From Combretum micranthum (Eukaryota; Streptophyta; Magnoliopsida; Myrtales; Combretaceae), in contig JAMXBD010000095.1 of the NCBI GenBank assembly GCA_024138025.1, positions 868,001 through 932,000 on the forward strand: DNA of 64,000 bases, written 5' to 3'. The position numbers and the translations under genes are program-made. This document shows positions 12,036 to 23,054 of this stretch, in pieces. The notes beneath the pieces are model-generated. The model saw nothing but the letters and a program-made list of their open reading frames with translations, searched no databases and was not told the DNA's origin. Positions within the stretch are counted from its first letter, which is position 1. Each line of letters opens with the position of its first letter.

Positions 12036-14358
12036 GGGGTCTTCCCCTCACATTCAGAATCATCCAAGCATCCAAATATCCAATACTACAAGTAGCTTTA
12101 GAATATTTAGAATAGACATTTCATTAGAGACTTTTGAAGAGATATTTGAAGATATACAAGAATTGCAAGTGAAGCTTTAGTATTTTGAATTGGTGATTTC
12201 TAATCTTATTCTTTTTATGCAATTCATATACTTGAATATTCTGATCATAATGAAATCATTTGCAATTTCTTATTTGATTGTTGAATCATCATCCATGAGT
12301 AGCTAAACCCTTTTTGTGGGAAGTTGATGAAGCTCTAAACATGCTAAAATGATTTTTGAACCCATGTTATAAGATATTTAGAATCTTGAAATATTCATAT
12401 TGAATTCTGATTATTCATCATATTTTGGTGCATAAGAATTCTAACAACTTGGAAGGGAAATTAGTGTTCACATGAATTCATAAATTAAGATTAAATTGCA
12501 ATTGCAGAAGCAGCGTAGTTTAATCTAGTTTAGAAATTATCCATGAATATTAATGCAATGTTTTATGTTGATTTCTCACTAAGGAATTAGGAGATTTTAA
12601 TATAAAGTATTAGTCAATTATAGAATCGGGAGATTTATAATTGTAATTTTGATTCCACTAATGATTTATTTAATGGAAGTTATTGAATTGTTTAGTGGTT
12701 TAAAAGGTTTTCAAACTTTGTTTTTAAATCTTGATAATTTCTTATGAATGTTCATGAATCTAATTATCATTATAACATGAGTTCAAGTTGATTGGCAATA
12801 GTTTAAAGTGGATTCTGCTCCTTCCCACACTTTTCACCATATCCCTCTCTTTAAAAAGCTTATTGCATTCATATAGATAATTAGTTAGATAAGTTAGTTT
12901 AACTTAATCATCTTAAAAAGATCAATTGCCTAGATATTAGTATTAGTTGATAATTGTCTAGTAGTTAGTAAATCCTTGTGGGATCGACACTTTATTCATG
13001 CTATATTACAATAGAAGACCTAGTGCGCTTGCTAGAAATATGCTTTAAAATTCATTACTAATCTCAGCACATCACCATGAAGTGTGGAATAAAGTGTAGA
13101 AAGATTGAAGTGAAAAAAAAGTGATGTGTGAAAGGTGTACTTACAAGTATGGGTTGTAAGAGTACTTTCTTAATAAAATAAAATAAAATAAAAATAGAAA
13201 ATTTATTCCAAATATTTGTAGCAGATTTTTCATAATTAAAATAAGATAATTTATTTATTTATTTTAGTGAATTATCAAATAAGTTACTGGTATGATCAAA
13301 ATACGCGAATATGAGCTATAAATGATATTTTATAACCCGAAAAATTCCAAAAAATTATTTTATGAAAATAAAAATATTTTTCAATTATTAAATTATTTTA
13401 TTTTATTTTTAGTATCTGGTCTTAAACAGAATCTGATCCCGTATAAGCCTGAAACAAACTAAATTTTAGAATAACAAAATTTTCCATAATATATAAAATA
13501 TCTATCTAAAAATATAAGGGTTTATAAGAATAATAAAATTGTGTAATGAAATAGAAGTGAATAGTGCAAAAGACTAGTTAATTACCGGTAATAATAAAAT
13601 ACAAATATAATTGTAAAATCAGATATTTCTAGTTATCGAAAAATTATAAAATTATATTTTTGAAATCTTTATGAAAATACGAATCTAACGGTACTAATGG
13701 TATATTTTTTTATATCTCGAGCCCCGGGACACGCTTTTCGAAGTTTGTATCCGAACGGGTTCGAAATAGATGAAAAATTTACCAATGTGATATTTTTAAG
13801 TGATCTCATATTATTATGAGCTATTCTACACACTTAAACTACACCTCGGCCTCTAGGGTTAAGGACGCAAGATTGCTGGACTTAAACTACTGTATTCCAC
13901 TTAGGGTTTTCGGGTGATTTTCTGGTTTAGATCTTTGCCAATTTGGAAACTGATATTTTATGTTTATACAACATATTTAATTTGAGAAATTTATTTTAAA
14001 TTTTATTTTTGTAAGTATTTAACATCTCTTAACGTTTTCGGAATTCTTGAATTGAGTTTTATTTTCGAAAGTTAATCATTATTTACTTTTTAATAATTTG
14101 TTTTTGGGCTGTATATTACCCGATTTTACAATTCAGAGTTGAGTATGGAATTTGTCGTACGTAGTGGTTTTGAATTTGAAGACTATTGAGTTCTTATTTT
14201 ATTTTTTTAAGGAATCCTATTTTCTCAGGATTAAGAAATTTCTAGATTTGTTCGTGATTTAGGACTAGTCGAAGTTCGGTTTTAATTTGGAGTGATTTTT
14301 AGGGTTTATTTTCGAAGTTCATCTTGGAATTATTTACTGAAATTTTCCGGGGCTTACA

Positions 14359-16530
14359 CCGTGTACACTTTACATCTTTCCCCGTACAGGTAATGTCTCC
14401 AAAGCTTTAATGCATGAACCACTGCTGCTAGCTTTAGGTCATGCATTGGGTAGTTCTTCTCATATGGCTTCAATTGTCTGGAAGCATATGCTATTACCTT
14501 GCCTCCTTGCATCAACACATAACCTAATCCTTGTATCAAAGCATCGCTGTATATAGTATACTTCTCACCACTCATAAGTAAAGCCAACATTAGGGTTGCC
14601 ACTAACTTCTCCTTCAATCATTAGAAGCTGCTCTCACAGTCATCACTCCATGCACACTTTACCCCTTTTATGTGTCAACCTGGTTAATGGACTTGCTATC
14701 TTGGAAAAGTCTTCTACAAATATTTTGTAATAACTTGTCATTCCTAGAAAACTTCTGATCTCATATACACTTTTATGTCTTGGCCATTCAACCACTACCT
14801 TCACTTTATCAGGATCCACAGAAATTCCATTCCTATCTACAATGTGTCCCAAGAAAGACACTTGTTCTAACCAGAATTCACACTTAGTGAATTTAGCATA
14901 TAGCTTCGCATCTTGCAGTCTGATCAGAACTAGTCTCAAATGCTCTTCATGTTCCTCCTTTAACTTAGAATACACCAGCACATCGTCAATGAACACTACT
15001 GCAAAAAGGTCCAAGTAGTCTCTAAAGACTCTGTTCGTGAGATCCATAAATACTACCAGTGCATTAGTCAGACCAAAAGGCATAACAATGAATTCGTAAT
15101 GCCCATACTGGGTCTTGAAAGTTGTCTTCTGAATATCCTCTGCTCTGACCCGTAGCTGGTGATACCTAGACCTAAGATCAATCTTAGAAAATATTCTTGC
15201 TCCTGTCAGCTAATCAAATAAGTCATCTATTCTAGGTAACGAGTACTTATTCTTGATCGTTACGTGGTTCAACTCCTAATAATCTATACATAATCGCATG
15301 CTTTCATCTTTCTTCTTTACAAACAACACTGGAGTTCCCCATAGCGACACACTAGGTCTGATAAACTTCTTTTAGAGCAATTCTTTCAACTGTACTTTTA
15401 ATTCAACAAGTTCTATAGAAGCCATTTTGTAAGTTGTCTTTGATATAGGTAAGGTACCTAGCTTCAAATCTATATAAAACTCTACTTCCCTCTCTGGTGG
15501 TAACCTTAGTAAGTTTTCTAGAAACATGTCAGGGTATTCACACACAACAACTATCTATGTAAAATCTGTCTTTTGCTCCTTTTCTACTATCATAGCTGCC
15601 AAAGATGACTTTCCCTACAACTCATAGGTAGGCAGAGTTGGAGGTCTTTGTATATCAAGTCCATACTCAAATTGATCTCTATCGGGCAGACTGAACTTCA
15701 CAACTAAATCATAGTAGTCTATCACAGCATGGTGTTTCACTAACCAATCTACTCCTAATATCACAACAAAATATACCATATTCATGACTACAAGATCTGC
15801 AGGTAGATGTCTACCCATCATCTCAATATCCACATTTCTACATATCTTATTCAGCATAACCCTTCTCCCCAGAGGCGTATTCACAGACAAGCATACAGGC
15901 ATAAGTTCAACATGCACACCGCAAACAACAATGAAAGATTTAGATATACTTGAAAAACTTGCACCAGTATCGAAGAGAACATAGGCACTATGCAGATGTA
16001 TGTGAAGTGTACCTGCTATAGTGTCTATACTGGAGGTGTCTCGATGCTGGAGGGCATATACCATAGCTGGTGCCCTTTGTCTTAGTCCACCTTGAGTTCG
16101 ACCCATCTGGGTTACTGAACCCAAAAGCCTTCATGGCTCCTTGCATTCAATGGCTTTGTGCCTTCTCTACTTGAACTTAAAGCAATAAACTTGGGGAATG
16201 ATTCTCTCCGTGCAAAACTTATGGCTATGTCCTATCTTGCCATATGTAAAGCATGTGTTTTCAGGCTACTTGCATTCCTTAATGTCATGAGGTCCAAGGC
16301 ATCTTATGCACTTCTTTTCTGCATCCTGAATTGCTGGCCTATTCTGCTTTGTAACTGGTCTCTTTCCCCTATCTTGATAAAGAACAGTAGCAGCTGGTCG
16401 CTTCCTATAATAGATCTGGCTCTTTTGAGTCTCACGCCCCTTAATTCTATTCAGGCCCTGCTCCATTGTCTTGGCTTTGTTGACCACAACAGAGTAGCTA
16501 TTCAAGTCCATTAAATTGACTTAATACTAA
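14359..16530 (-). pseudogene. Gypsy gag end, protease, RT and start of RNase H
   Basis: Reading leftwards from about 16511 there is only the C-terminal part of gag, with a first zinc knuckle (CIRCLGPHDIKEC) and a decayed second one (CFTYGKIGHSHKFC). Protease follows at 15615-16124 with the active-site stretch VLFDTGASFSSIS. Reverse transcriptase lies at about 14640-15500, with catalytic [12 protein letters not shown] near 14975. RNase H begins near 14617 ([13 protein letters not shown]) and stops at the insertion point after CKVYT at 14359. Frameshifts and stops separate the parts. The N-terminal two-thirds of gag is missing: the primer site at 16538 is only a few tens of bases from the gag tail. 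Confidence 0.9.
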
Positions 16531-16537
16531 ATTTCAG

Positions 16538-16549
16538 GCTCTGATACCA
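16538..16549 (-). other. Primer binding site for initiator-Met tRNA
   Basis: On the minus strand the site reads TGGTATCAGAGC, complementary to the 3' end of plant initiator-Met tRNA. It lies seven bases from the LTR end. The identical 12-mer occurs next to the copia LTR at 47154-47165. Confidence 0.85.
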
Positions 16550-18063
16550 AATAAGCTGTAACTCCCTAAACTAAGGCATTACAACCTGCCATATGTCCTC
16601 TCTTGAAAGGCACAAGCAAAGGCTATAATACATTTATAAACCACAATATTCCATCAAATAACTCCGAAACTCACATAAAGAAATACTCAATATGAAAATC
16701 AATAAAATGTATCTCCTAAATAATCCATGTTGGTATAAACCAAACTAACTGTTAAAATTCTCATAAGAAACATAAAACTAACAACTTGTAAAATCCTTAC
16801 TACTGAAAATCTAAAGGAAACTTAATAAACTCATCATCATCAGCCTAACTCCAATCCAGCCATCTACATATCAGCTGGGTAGTCAGTTCCACTATTGTCC
16901 TCCCCAGGCTTTATGAATAGATCAAAGCCAGATAAGTCATACACAATCTGGTCTTCATCTGTTCCTGAAAAATAAAAAGGAATGAGCACAAAGGCCCAGT
17001 ACATCCAAACCAAAAACATAGTGTATCATCATACATCAAACAGTTCACACACGACTTAGTATCTAATGCATCATGTACCAATTATTATCTTTTCATTAAT
17101 CAAACATACAACACAATTTAAGATCATCCGCGACTAATCCTAAACTTGGAGTAACTCAGATTCCTTAAAAATAAGCAGTATAGGAAAATAGGTAATGTAA
17201 TACATATATGGTGTTGGGAATCTCTCACACACCCGAGTGCTGTACTCACACTACTGCTAAACTACCGGAATCATCTCTATGCACGATTCAACTCAGGACA
17301 ACCTCACACAAAGATCATCAAGTTGCCAGCGTTAGTATCACACTCTGCATGGCCTTTACTAACCACAGCCAAGCACAAGCAACACTTGATTCAATTAGAG
17401 TATGATATAATTAAGTTAGGTTTTTAAACTAATCCTACAAGCACAAACAATCAAACATGGTAAGGTCGTACCTATTTCCGCTTAAGAAATAGAAATCCTA
17501 TTCTCCAAATAAACATCTGAACAAAGAATCATCCATTCCACTAATCAATTTACAATGTTGATAACAACATAAGGAAATGTAAACCATAACCCTAAATTCA
17601 TCAAAACTAAAATCTCCAACATACTTTTCTTTTGTGAAGCTTGTAGAATCACCAGATCTCCAATCAACACTAACTAAAAAGTGAAACCCTAATTCCCAAG
17701 ATTACCTATCCACCATTGTTTATGCATTCACAAATCATCTTCAACAACATATATGATTTAAATTCTCCTAACAACTTAAGATCTATGAATTATAGTTCCG
17801 GATTGAGTTTTACCTTTTTCAATTGATTGCAGATCTGAAATCCCCAATTTCCACACTTAGGGTGTTCCTTCAATTTCCAACAAAGATCAATTCTCCTTCA
17901 TCAATCAACAACATAAGCTTAGAAAGAAAACATTATAGAATGAGCTAAAGGAATAGGAGAGGTTACTTACCCAATTCCTTGAAGCAATCTACCTTGAAGA
18001 GTGTCGGCTAGGGTTTCTATATGTTTAAGAGAGGTTATGAGGGTTACGACTGATTATAGGACG

Positions 18064-18071
18064 TATTTATA
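18064..18071 (-). promoter_or_regulatory. TATA box, Tekay-like 5' LTR
   Basis: TATAAATA on the minus strand, conserved with 5078-5085 in the partner LTR. As the upstream LTR, this copy would have driven the element's transcript. GC-rich GCCGGC/GGCGAC motifs at about 18115-18350 lie just upstream. Confidence 0.65.
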
Positions 18072-18355
18072 TGGTTGTAACTCGAAGGGATATGGGCTGG
18101 ACGAAGGAAAACCAAGGCTGGCGATTTAGAACTCTCGGGTCGCAAAATGACATCTAAGGCCGCCACTTAGGCCGGCAATCTTCTTTTGTAAGCTGGCGAC
18201 CTATCCTTGTACGTCGAGGGCCTAAAGGTCGGCGTATGACCAATTTCCCAATTCGTAAAATTTTTCTACAAAACTCCATCCTGGTGTTTAGGTCGTCGTC
18301 CATTGTATTTAGGCTGACAGCTTAGGATTATAAGCTGGCGGCCTATATGCCGACC

Positions 18356-19277
18356 ATGGTTGTCAAACTCGAGTTTTTACTTAGAATCGCTAAGGGGTCC
18401 GTAGAATTGGAACGTAAAATCAAAACGTAGAATCGTAAGATTCTACAACTAATGTCAATTTGCTTACAAAAACTATTGATGTACTTACTAAACTAATAAA
18501 ACTTTAAATAAATTATGAAAATAAAGAATTTAGTATTAAATTAGTTATGTACAACCAAAATTTAAGTTTTACCAACCATAATTCACATACTGTCATTAAT
18601 ATATTCAGTGCAATTTTAATTAAAATAATTATTTTTCTTTAATGATGATTCATAATCTATAATTATTAAGATGTATTGCAAATAATTTAAATTATCATGT
18701 ATGAGTAGCTAGTTTTGTGCAGTAATGAATATTTTCATATTCACTATATATTTATACAAAAAATCATTACATAAAAAATCATTATATTTATGGCAAATAA
18801 ATTTATAGATAGAAAATTATTAAAAAAGAAAAAAAATATAGCACTATATATATTAGTTTAATTTTCATTCAAAATGTTCAAAATATATCATAGTATATAA
18901 TCTAAAAGAAAATAACTCTCTGAAAAATACAAAAAAAGGAAATAAAAGGAAAAAAATTAAAAAAAACTAAAATTAATTTAGATTAAGATAAATATCAAGA
19001 ACCAAACCCAAAAATCCTAAATTTAAATATATTAAATTGATTGTATTTTTAAAGTTCAAATAGAAAAAAAAGTGTAAAATCACAACTTTACGATTTTACT
19101 ACGATTCTACTACCGATTCTATCATCGATTCTACCACCAATTCTACTCACGATTCTACGATTCTACTTACGAGTTTACTCAAAAAAACCATTTTGTATGC
19201 GAGTTGAATCGAAATATCATTATCAACTCGTAAACTCGTAGAAACGTACGAGTAGACTCGCGAGTTTGACAACCATG
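18356..19277. mobile_element. MULE-like foldback element inside the LTR
   Basis: The insertion starts ATGGTTGTCAAACTCG and ends with its reverse complement (CGAGTTTGACAACCAT plus G). Flanks ATGCCGACC (18347-18355) and ATGTCGGCC (19278-19286) are 9 bases long and differ at two sites, both explained by deamination of an original ATGCCGGCC. The partner LTR has the uninterrupted site (ATGCTGGCT). A 9-bp duplication is the Mutator hallmark; an 8-bp hAT duplication is the alternative. The interior is very AT-rich and non-coding. Both ends carry clustered CGATTCTAC motifs, inverted relative to each other (about 18395-18460 and 19085-19180). Confidence 0.8.
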
Positions 19278-19429
19278 ATGTCGGCCTACTCCAAAATCAT
19301 CCAATCATTCGCGTGCGTCTTCTTCGAGTCCAAATTCATCTGTTCCAGGACAAAAATATCCTTTTAAGCAACTATTTATTACATGAATACCCCTCACTAT
19401 GAAATATTTACTCGTATATGACATACTAT

Positions 19430-19661
19430 TTAATAAAGTGGATACATGATATTCCTCGAACTTGTATCTTGTACAATATAGTACAGGTTCCAGTTGGGTA
19501 CATGATTGAAGATCTCATACCTATACCCTGCCCTGTGAAAGCAGGTTTCAAAAAATTGATACCTATATCCTATCCAATAGCCCTTATACTCACCCAGAAC
19601 TTACCGTTCGAGCATCATCTAGGTAGGTAGCATATATGACAGGATTACCTGCTCATCCCTA
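19430..19661. repeat. Remnant of a hAT-type non-autonomous element
   Basis: The stretch has short repeated motifs built on TACCC/CCTATACC and ends GCTCATCCCTA, the form of many plant hAT termini (TAGGGATGAGC in reverse). Only the right end is seen; the left part may have been lost or separated by the retrotransposon that inserted at 19424. No target duplication could be defined. Confidence 0.4.
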
Positions 19662-22590
19662 TTCATGACTACAAGTTAGCAAATAAACGATAGTGAGGCG
19701 TAACTTAAAAGAGTTATATTTTTTTAAAATAATTTCTTTTTGAAAACCTTTTCTTGTAAATATCTAAAAAAAAAACAAAAAGAGGAGTTATGACTCAAAT
19801 ACAAGTCACAAGATTTCTCTTATTTTGTTTTTCTCTTCTTTCCCGCGAATTAAGAATATTAAAATACAAATAGTTTAATGGTAGTTTAAGAGCTAGAATT
19901 GTTATCAATAAAATTTCAAGATACAATTTCCTTAACTTTTTGCAATCAATGAATTAGTGAGGAAAATATTAGGGCTCTAGTTCATTTGGAAGAATTATCA
20001 ATGAATTTCGAAGTATAATTAGAATTACAATAAACAAGCCCAAAAAATTCTTAAATAAGAATTGAATAATTAATCACCAAGCAAAGCCTTAACGTCAATG
20101 AATAAAGATAAATAGATATATCATCATATAAACTCCCGATTCATCAAACACGTAGAATTAAATAACATCTAGCGAATAAATCTCCAAAACAATCACAAAT
20201 AATTTTTTTTTTTTTGTAAATTTATAAAGAAAAATAAGATGATGGTAACCCTTTAAAAAAGCTACCTAGGTACCTCCTCAAAGAAGTTATTCATAGAAGA
20301 AGTAGCATCTTAAGGATGTAACTTCTCTTAGAACTAGTTTCTAAAGAAGTAACCTCTTGAAGAAGTCAACAACATCACCTTCTTAATAAGAAACCCCTAC
20401 TGGAAGTTATCATATCATACAGATGATTATTATATAAGAAAATATTCAAAATGTAAAAGATTTAAATATAATTTAGAAGCACTAAATTATTAAACCCATA
20501 AAATATCATGTATTAAAATGTGGTTATATTAGGTACATGATTCATGACATCTATGTAATTGTATGAAAAACTATTACTATAATTTGCAATAGTAGCAGTA
20601 TAATATTAGTAGTACCAATAATATATTATAATCAAACATATTAAATTAGCACATTCTAGTAAATAATAAATAAGATTATTTTGCCATATAATAAATAATG
20701 TAACACTTGACTCACATATTGAAATAATTTTTGACAAGTCAACAATATTAATTATATAAGATCATACTATTATGTTACTAATATCATATTAGTCATGATA
20801 ACTTACTGACTTGCAATTATATTATATAATTTATATTTATATTTTAGGTAATCTCATAATATTAATGAACTATGGTAATAAGTACCCTTAAAGTTTAACA
20901 GTTATGATAATAGTATATGATAATAAAGAATGTATGATCAGCATGTCACTGTAACATATCATATAACAATACACTATTATTGCGATATTATAACGATGAG
21001 CCATTATAACATCTAGTGTAATATAACACATAATATAATATTATAATAATTTTTATAACACATACTAACGAGTACTATATTATGTAATTATATGTCATGC
21101 TATGATATTATAGTAACAATATTACTATTAGCAAAAATAATAACATTTCATTAATATAATTATCGCATTAATAGTTATAAAATATAAGATGAAATAATAA
21201 TAATGGTAATACATATGTACATATATATAAAATGGTATGTGCTATCGAATTTGAATATAACTTCAAGCATATCTTAATAAATATAAATTGATGTATAACA
21301 TATATAACATATTATAAATTTATCTTTTATGTGTTATAAATGGTTCATAACACATTAAATGGACATGTTATATACATCTATATGTGTAAGACAAAATACA
21401 AATCCTATAAAACGTGTTATGTAAGTATATATTAACATTTAGATTACATATCAATATTAAAATATAAATTTTATACGATTCTATGGACTATACAAATATA
21501 TAATTTACATAGCATAAATATAAAAACATATGTAAAATATCAATTATGCATAACAAATAATATGTAAGTATATAATATATCGTAATGTATATACCATATT
21601 ATACAAACATATCATATAACATATATTAATGATATGTATAAATGTATCTAACTCATCTTGTATATAAATATGATCTCGAAGTTATAATTAACTACCCTAT
21701 ATGATTTGTTATACTTAAATAATAATAATAATAAAGTTATATAACCTTATATGTGCTAATGATTAAATTAGCACCCCATAAAGTGAATTAAATGAAGGAG
21801 ATGTCATGTCCATTCCCATTCCCTTCTTGAAGAAGTTAGGCACGACTGTAAACCATCAGAATTTTTCGTTCTAGATAAATCTTTATTATATTATGTTAGG
21901 TCTCATCATAACGTTCCTTTATAGGTACAACATCTTAAAAATATTAGATAGTAACTTGAATAGGCACGGAAACCCGGAATTCATTTGACAAAACCGAGGA
22001 ACAGAATAAAGACAGATTCAATATAATAGGAACTGAAACCTTAAGGTCAAGCTTAACAATAATATTATAGAATTTAAGACTAAAAGTTTAGTTAAAAAAT
22101 GCAAACTTAAAATTATGTGGCTTGACCCTAATAATAGCCAATCGCGTAATTTTGAAAACTCAAATTTTAGCTTTAATAATTATCTGTATTGGATTAGCAT
22201 CACCATGTAGTATAAATAGTTATGTCTCTAATTTATAAATAAAATTGTCCTCCGATTCATAAATATTTGACAGATAATAAATTGATTCGTCCCATGTATA
22301 TAATTGAAATATAAATATTTTATAAGAAGAATGGAAATCCTGTATTTTATTTCCTTGCCTAAAACCGCAGGAATAAAGCACATTCACCCAATATTTATTT
22401 TCTTGCCAAATCCAACAAATATCCACACATTTGCACAAAGTCAACTACATTTATGACAACCATTAATTACAAGCCACCTCCATCATGCTAAAGTACAATT
22501 TTTGTGCACTCAAAACTCATTACAAGTCTTCTTACAAGGCACTTTTTAATGCATTGTCTTATCAAAGGCTACACCATCATTTTTTTTTAA
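19662..22590. other. AT-rich intergenic DNA without recognisable genes
   Basis: About 2.9 kb of mostly AT-rich sequence. A subsection (about 20410-21760) is almost entirely A and T, with many short TATAACATAT- and ATAATATTA-like motifs. AAGAAGT-type short repeats occur at about 20275-20375. No open frame here resembles a known protein. Confidence 0.6.
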
Positions 22591-22599
22591 GAAAGGGGA

Positions 22600-22870
22600 A
22601 AAGGAAAAGCTATTCTCTCACCTCACCTCTCTCCCTTCCTCACATCTCTCTCTCTTTCTCTCTCTCTCTATCTCCCTACGTTCTCTCTCTCTTTCTCATT
22701 TTCTCTCTTTCTCTCCTCTTCCCTCATCTCTCTCTCGTCTTTTTCTCTTTCTCTCATGTCTCTCTTTCTACCAACATTTTCCTCTTTCATTTCTAGTAAA
22801 CCAATAAGCCACTTTATCAACCAAAATTACTGTCTTTGTACCATATATATATATATATATATATATATAA
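22600..22870. repeat. CT-rich tract and (AT)n microsatellite
   Basis: A pyrimidine tract of CTCTCT and TTTCTC units runs from about 22615 to 22770, followed by an uninterrupted AT dinucleotide repeat at about 22843-22869. An open frame across the tract is low-complexity and not credible as a gene. Confidence 0.8.
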
Positions 22871-23054
22871 GAGGAATCTTGAAGTAGAAAATAAGCAAAG
22901 CACTCAAAACTCAAGGTAAGCTAAATGAACCTTTAAGAATTCCAACTTCCAAGTAAATAATGTTAGTTTAGCTAAGTCGTTTTCCTTTTTCATTTTCCTT
23001 TAGATTCGGATCTATACTCATTTGGGGGGAGGGGGTTGTTGGTGGTTGGGGGTG

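Larger units (their letters stand above)
11285..13074 (+). mobile_element. Solo LTR (1790 bp) nested in the giant LTR
   Basis: The segment starts TGATAAGATC, ends GCACATCA, and is flanked by perfect CCATG copies (11280-11284 and 13075-13079). The other giant LTR has continuous sequence at this point (near 44358), so it marks the empty site. A TATA box is at 12027-12035 and the U5-like tail contains GTGGGATCGACACTTTATTC, a type of sequence common in Athila/Tat-like gypsy LTRs; that assignment is tentative. No coding region, primer site or second copy is inside. The stretch 11430-11970 is unusually GC-rich, with repeated GCCGCCGGC motifs. Confidence 0.87.
7260..14358 (-). mobile_element. Giant solo LTR (about 5.3 kb), itself interrupted
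   Basis: The block begins TGTCATGCCCTGAAGGG and ends GGGGCTTACA, and is collinear with 40619-45658, which has the same ends. It lies in the RNase H frame of the host element: left flank CAGTG (7255-7259), right flank CCGTG (14359-14363), a 5-bp target duplication with one substitution. Removing the block plus one copy restores the residues VYTDHKSL across the junction. Removing the 1790-bp insertion at 11285-13074 and its duplication leaves about 5.3 kb. No gag, pol, primer site or second LTR copy is visible inside, so it fits a solo LTR. Minus orientation is inferred because its plus-strand start resembles the U5 end of the Tekay LTR. Confidence 0.85.
3572..19423 (-). mobile_element. Complete Tekay/Del-like chromovirus with nested insertions
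   Basis: Two LTRs (3572-5508 and 16557-19423) enclose gag-pol remnants on the minus strand, and TACTA flanks both sides (3567-3571 and 19424-19428), a perfect 5-bp target duplication. The primer binding site next to the upstream LTR matches initiator-Met tRNA; the polypurine tract adjoins the downstream LTR. Integrase ends in a chromodomain, and the long LTRs fit Tekay/Del; the lineage is an inference. RNase H is split by a 7.1-kb insertion at 7260-14358, and the upstream LTR holds a 922-bp DNA element. Without those two the element would be about 7.8 kb. Most of gag is missing, so it is a dead copy. Confidence 0.93.
16557..19423 (-). repeat. 5' LTR of the Tekay-like element, with inserted DNA element
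   Basis: It starts TGTAACTCCC and ends ATGACA on the plus strand, and is collinear with 3572-5508. It is longer only because of a 922-bp insertion and its 9-bp duplication. Substitutions against the partner LTR are scattered and frequent, suggesting an old insertion. The TATA box of this copy is at 18064-18071 (minus). Confidence 0.93.

Noticed and set aside
16538..16549. Possible tRNA gene fragment
   Set aside because: Only the 12 bases complementary to the tRNA 3' end are present, at the position expected of a retrotransposon primer site.
22485..22796. 103-codon open frame with a Ser/Leu/Phe-rich tail
   Set aside because: The tail is a translation of a CT-rich simple repeat; no conserved domain is present.
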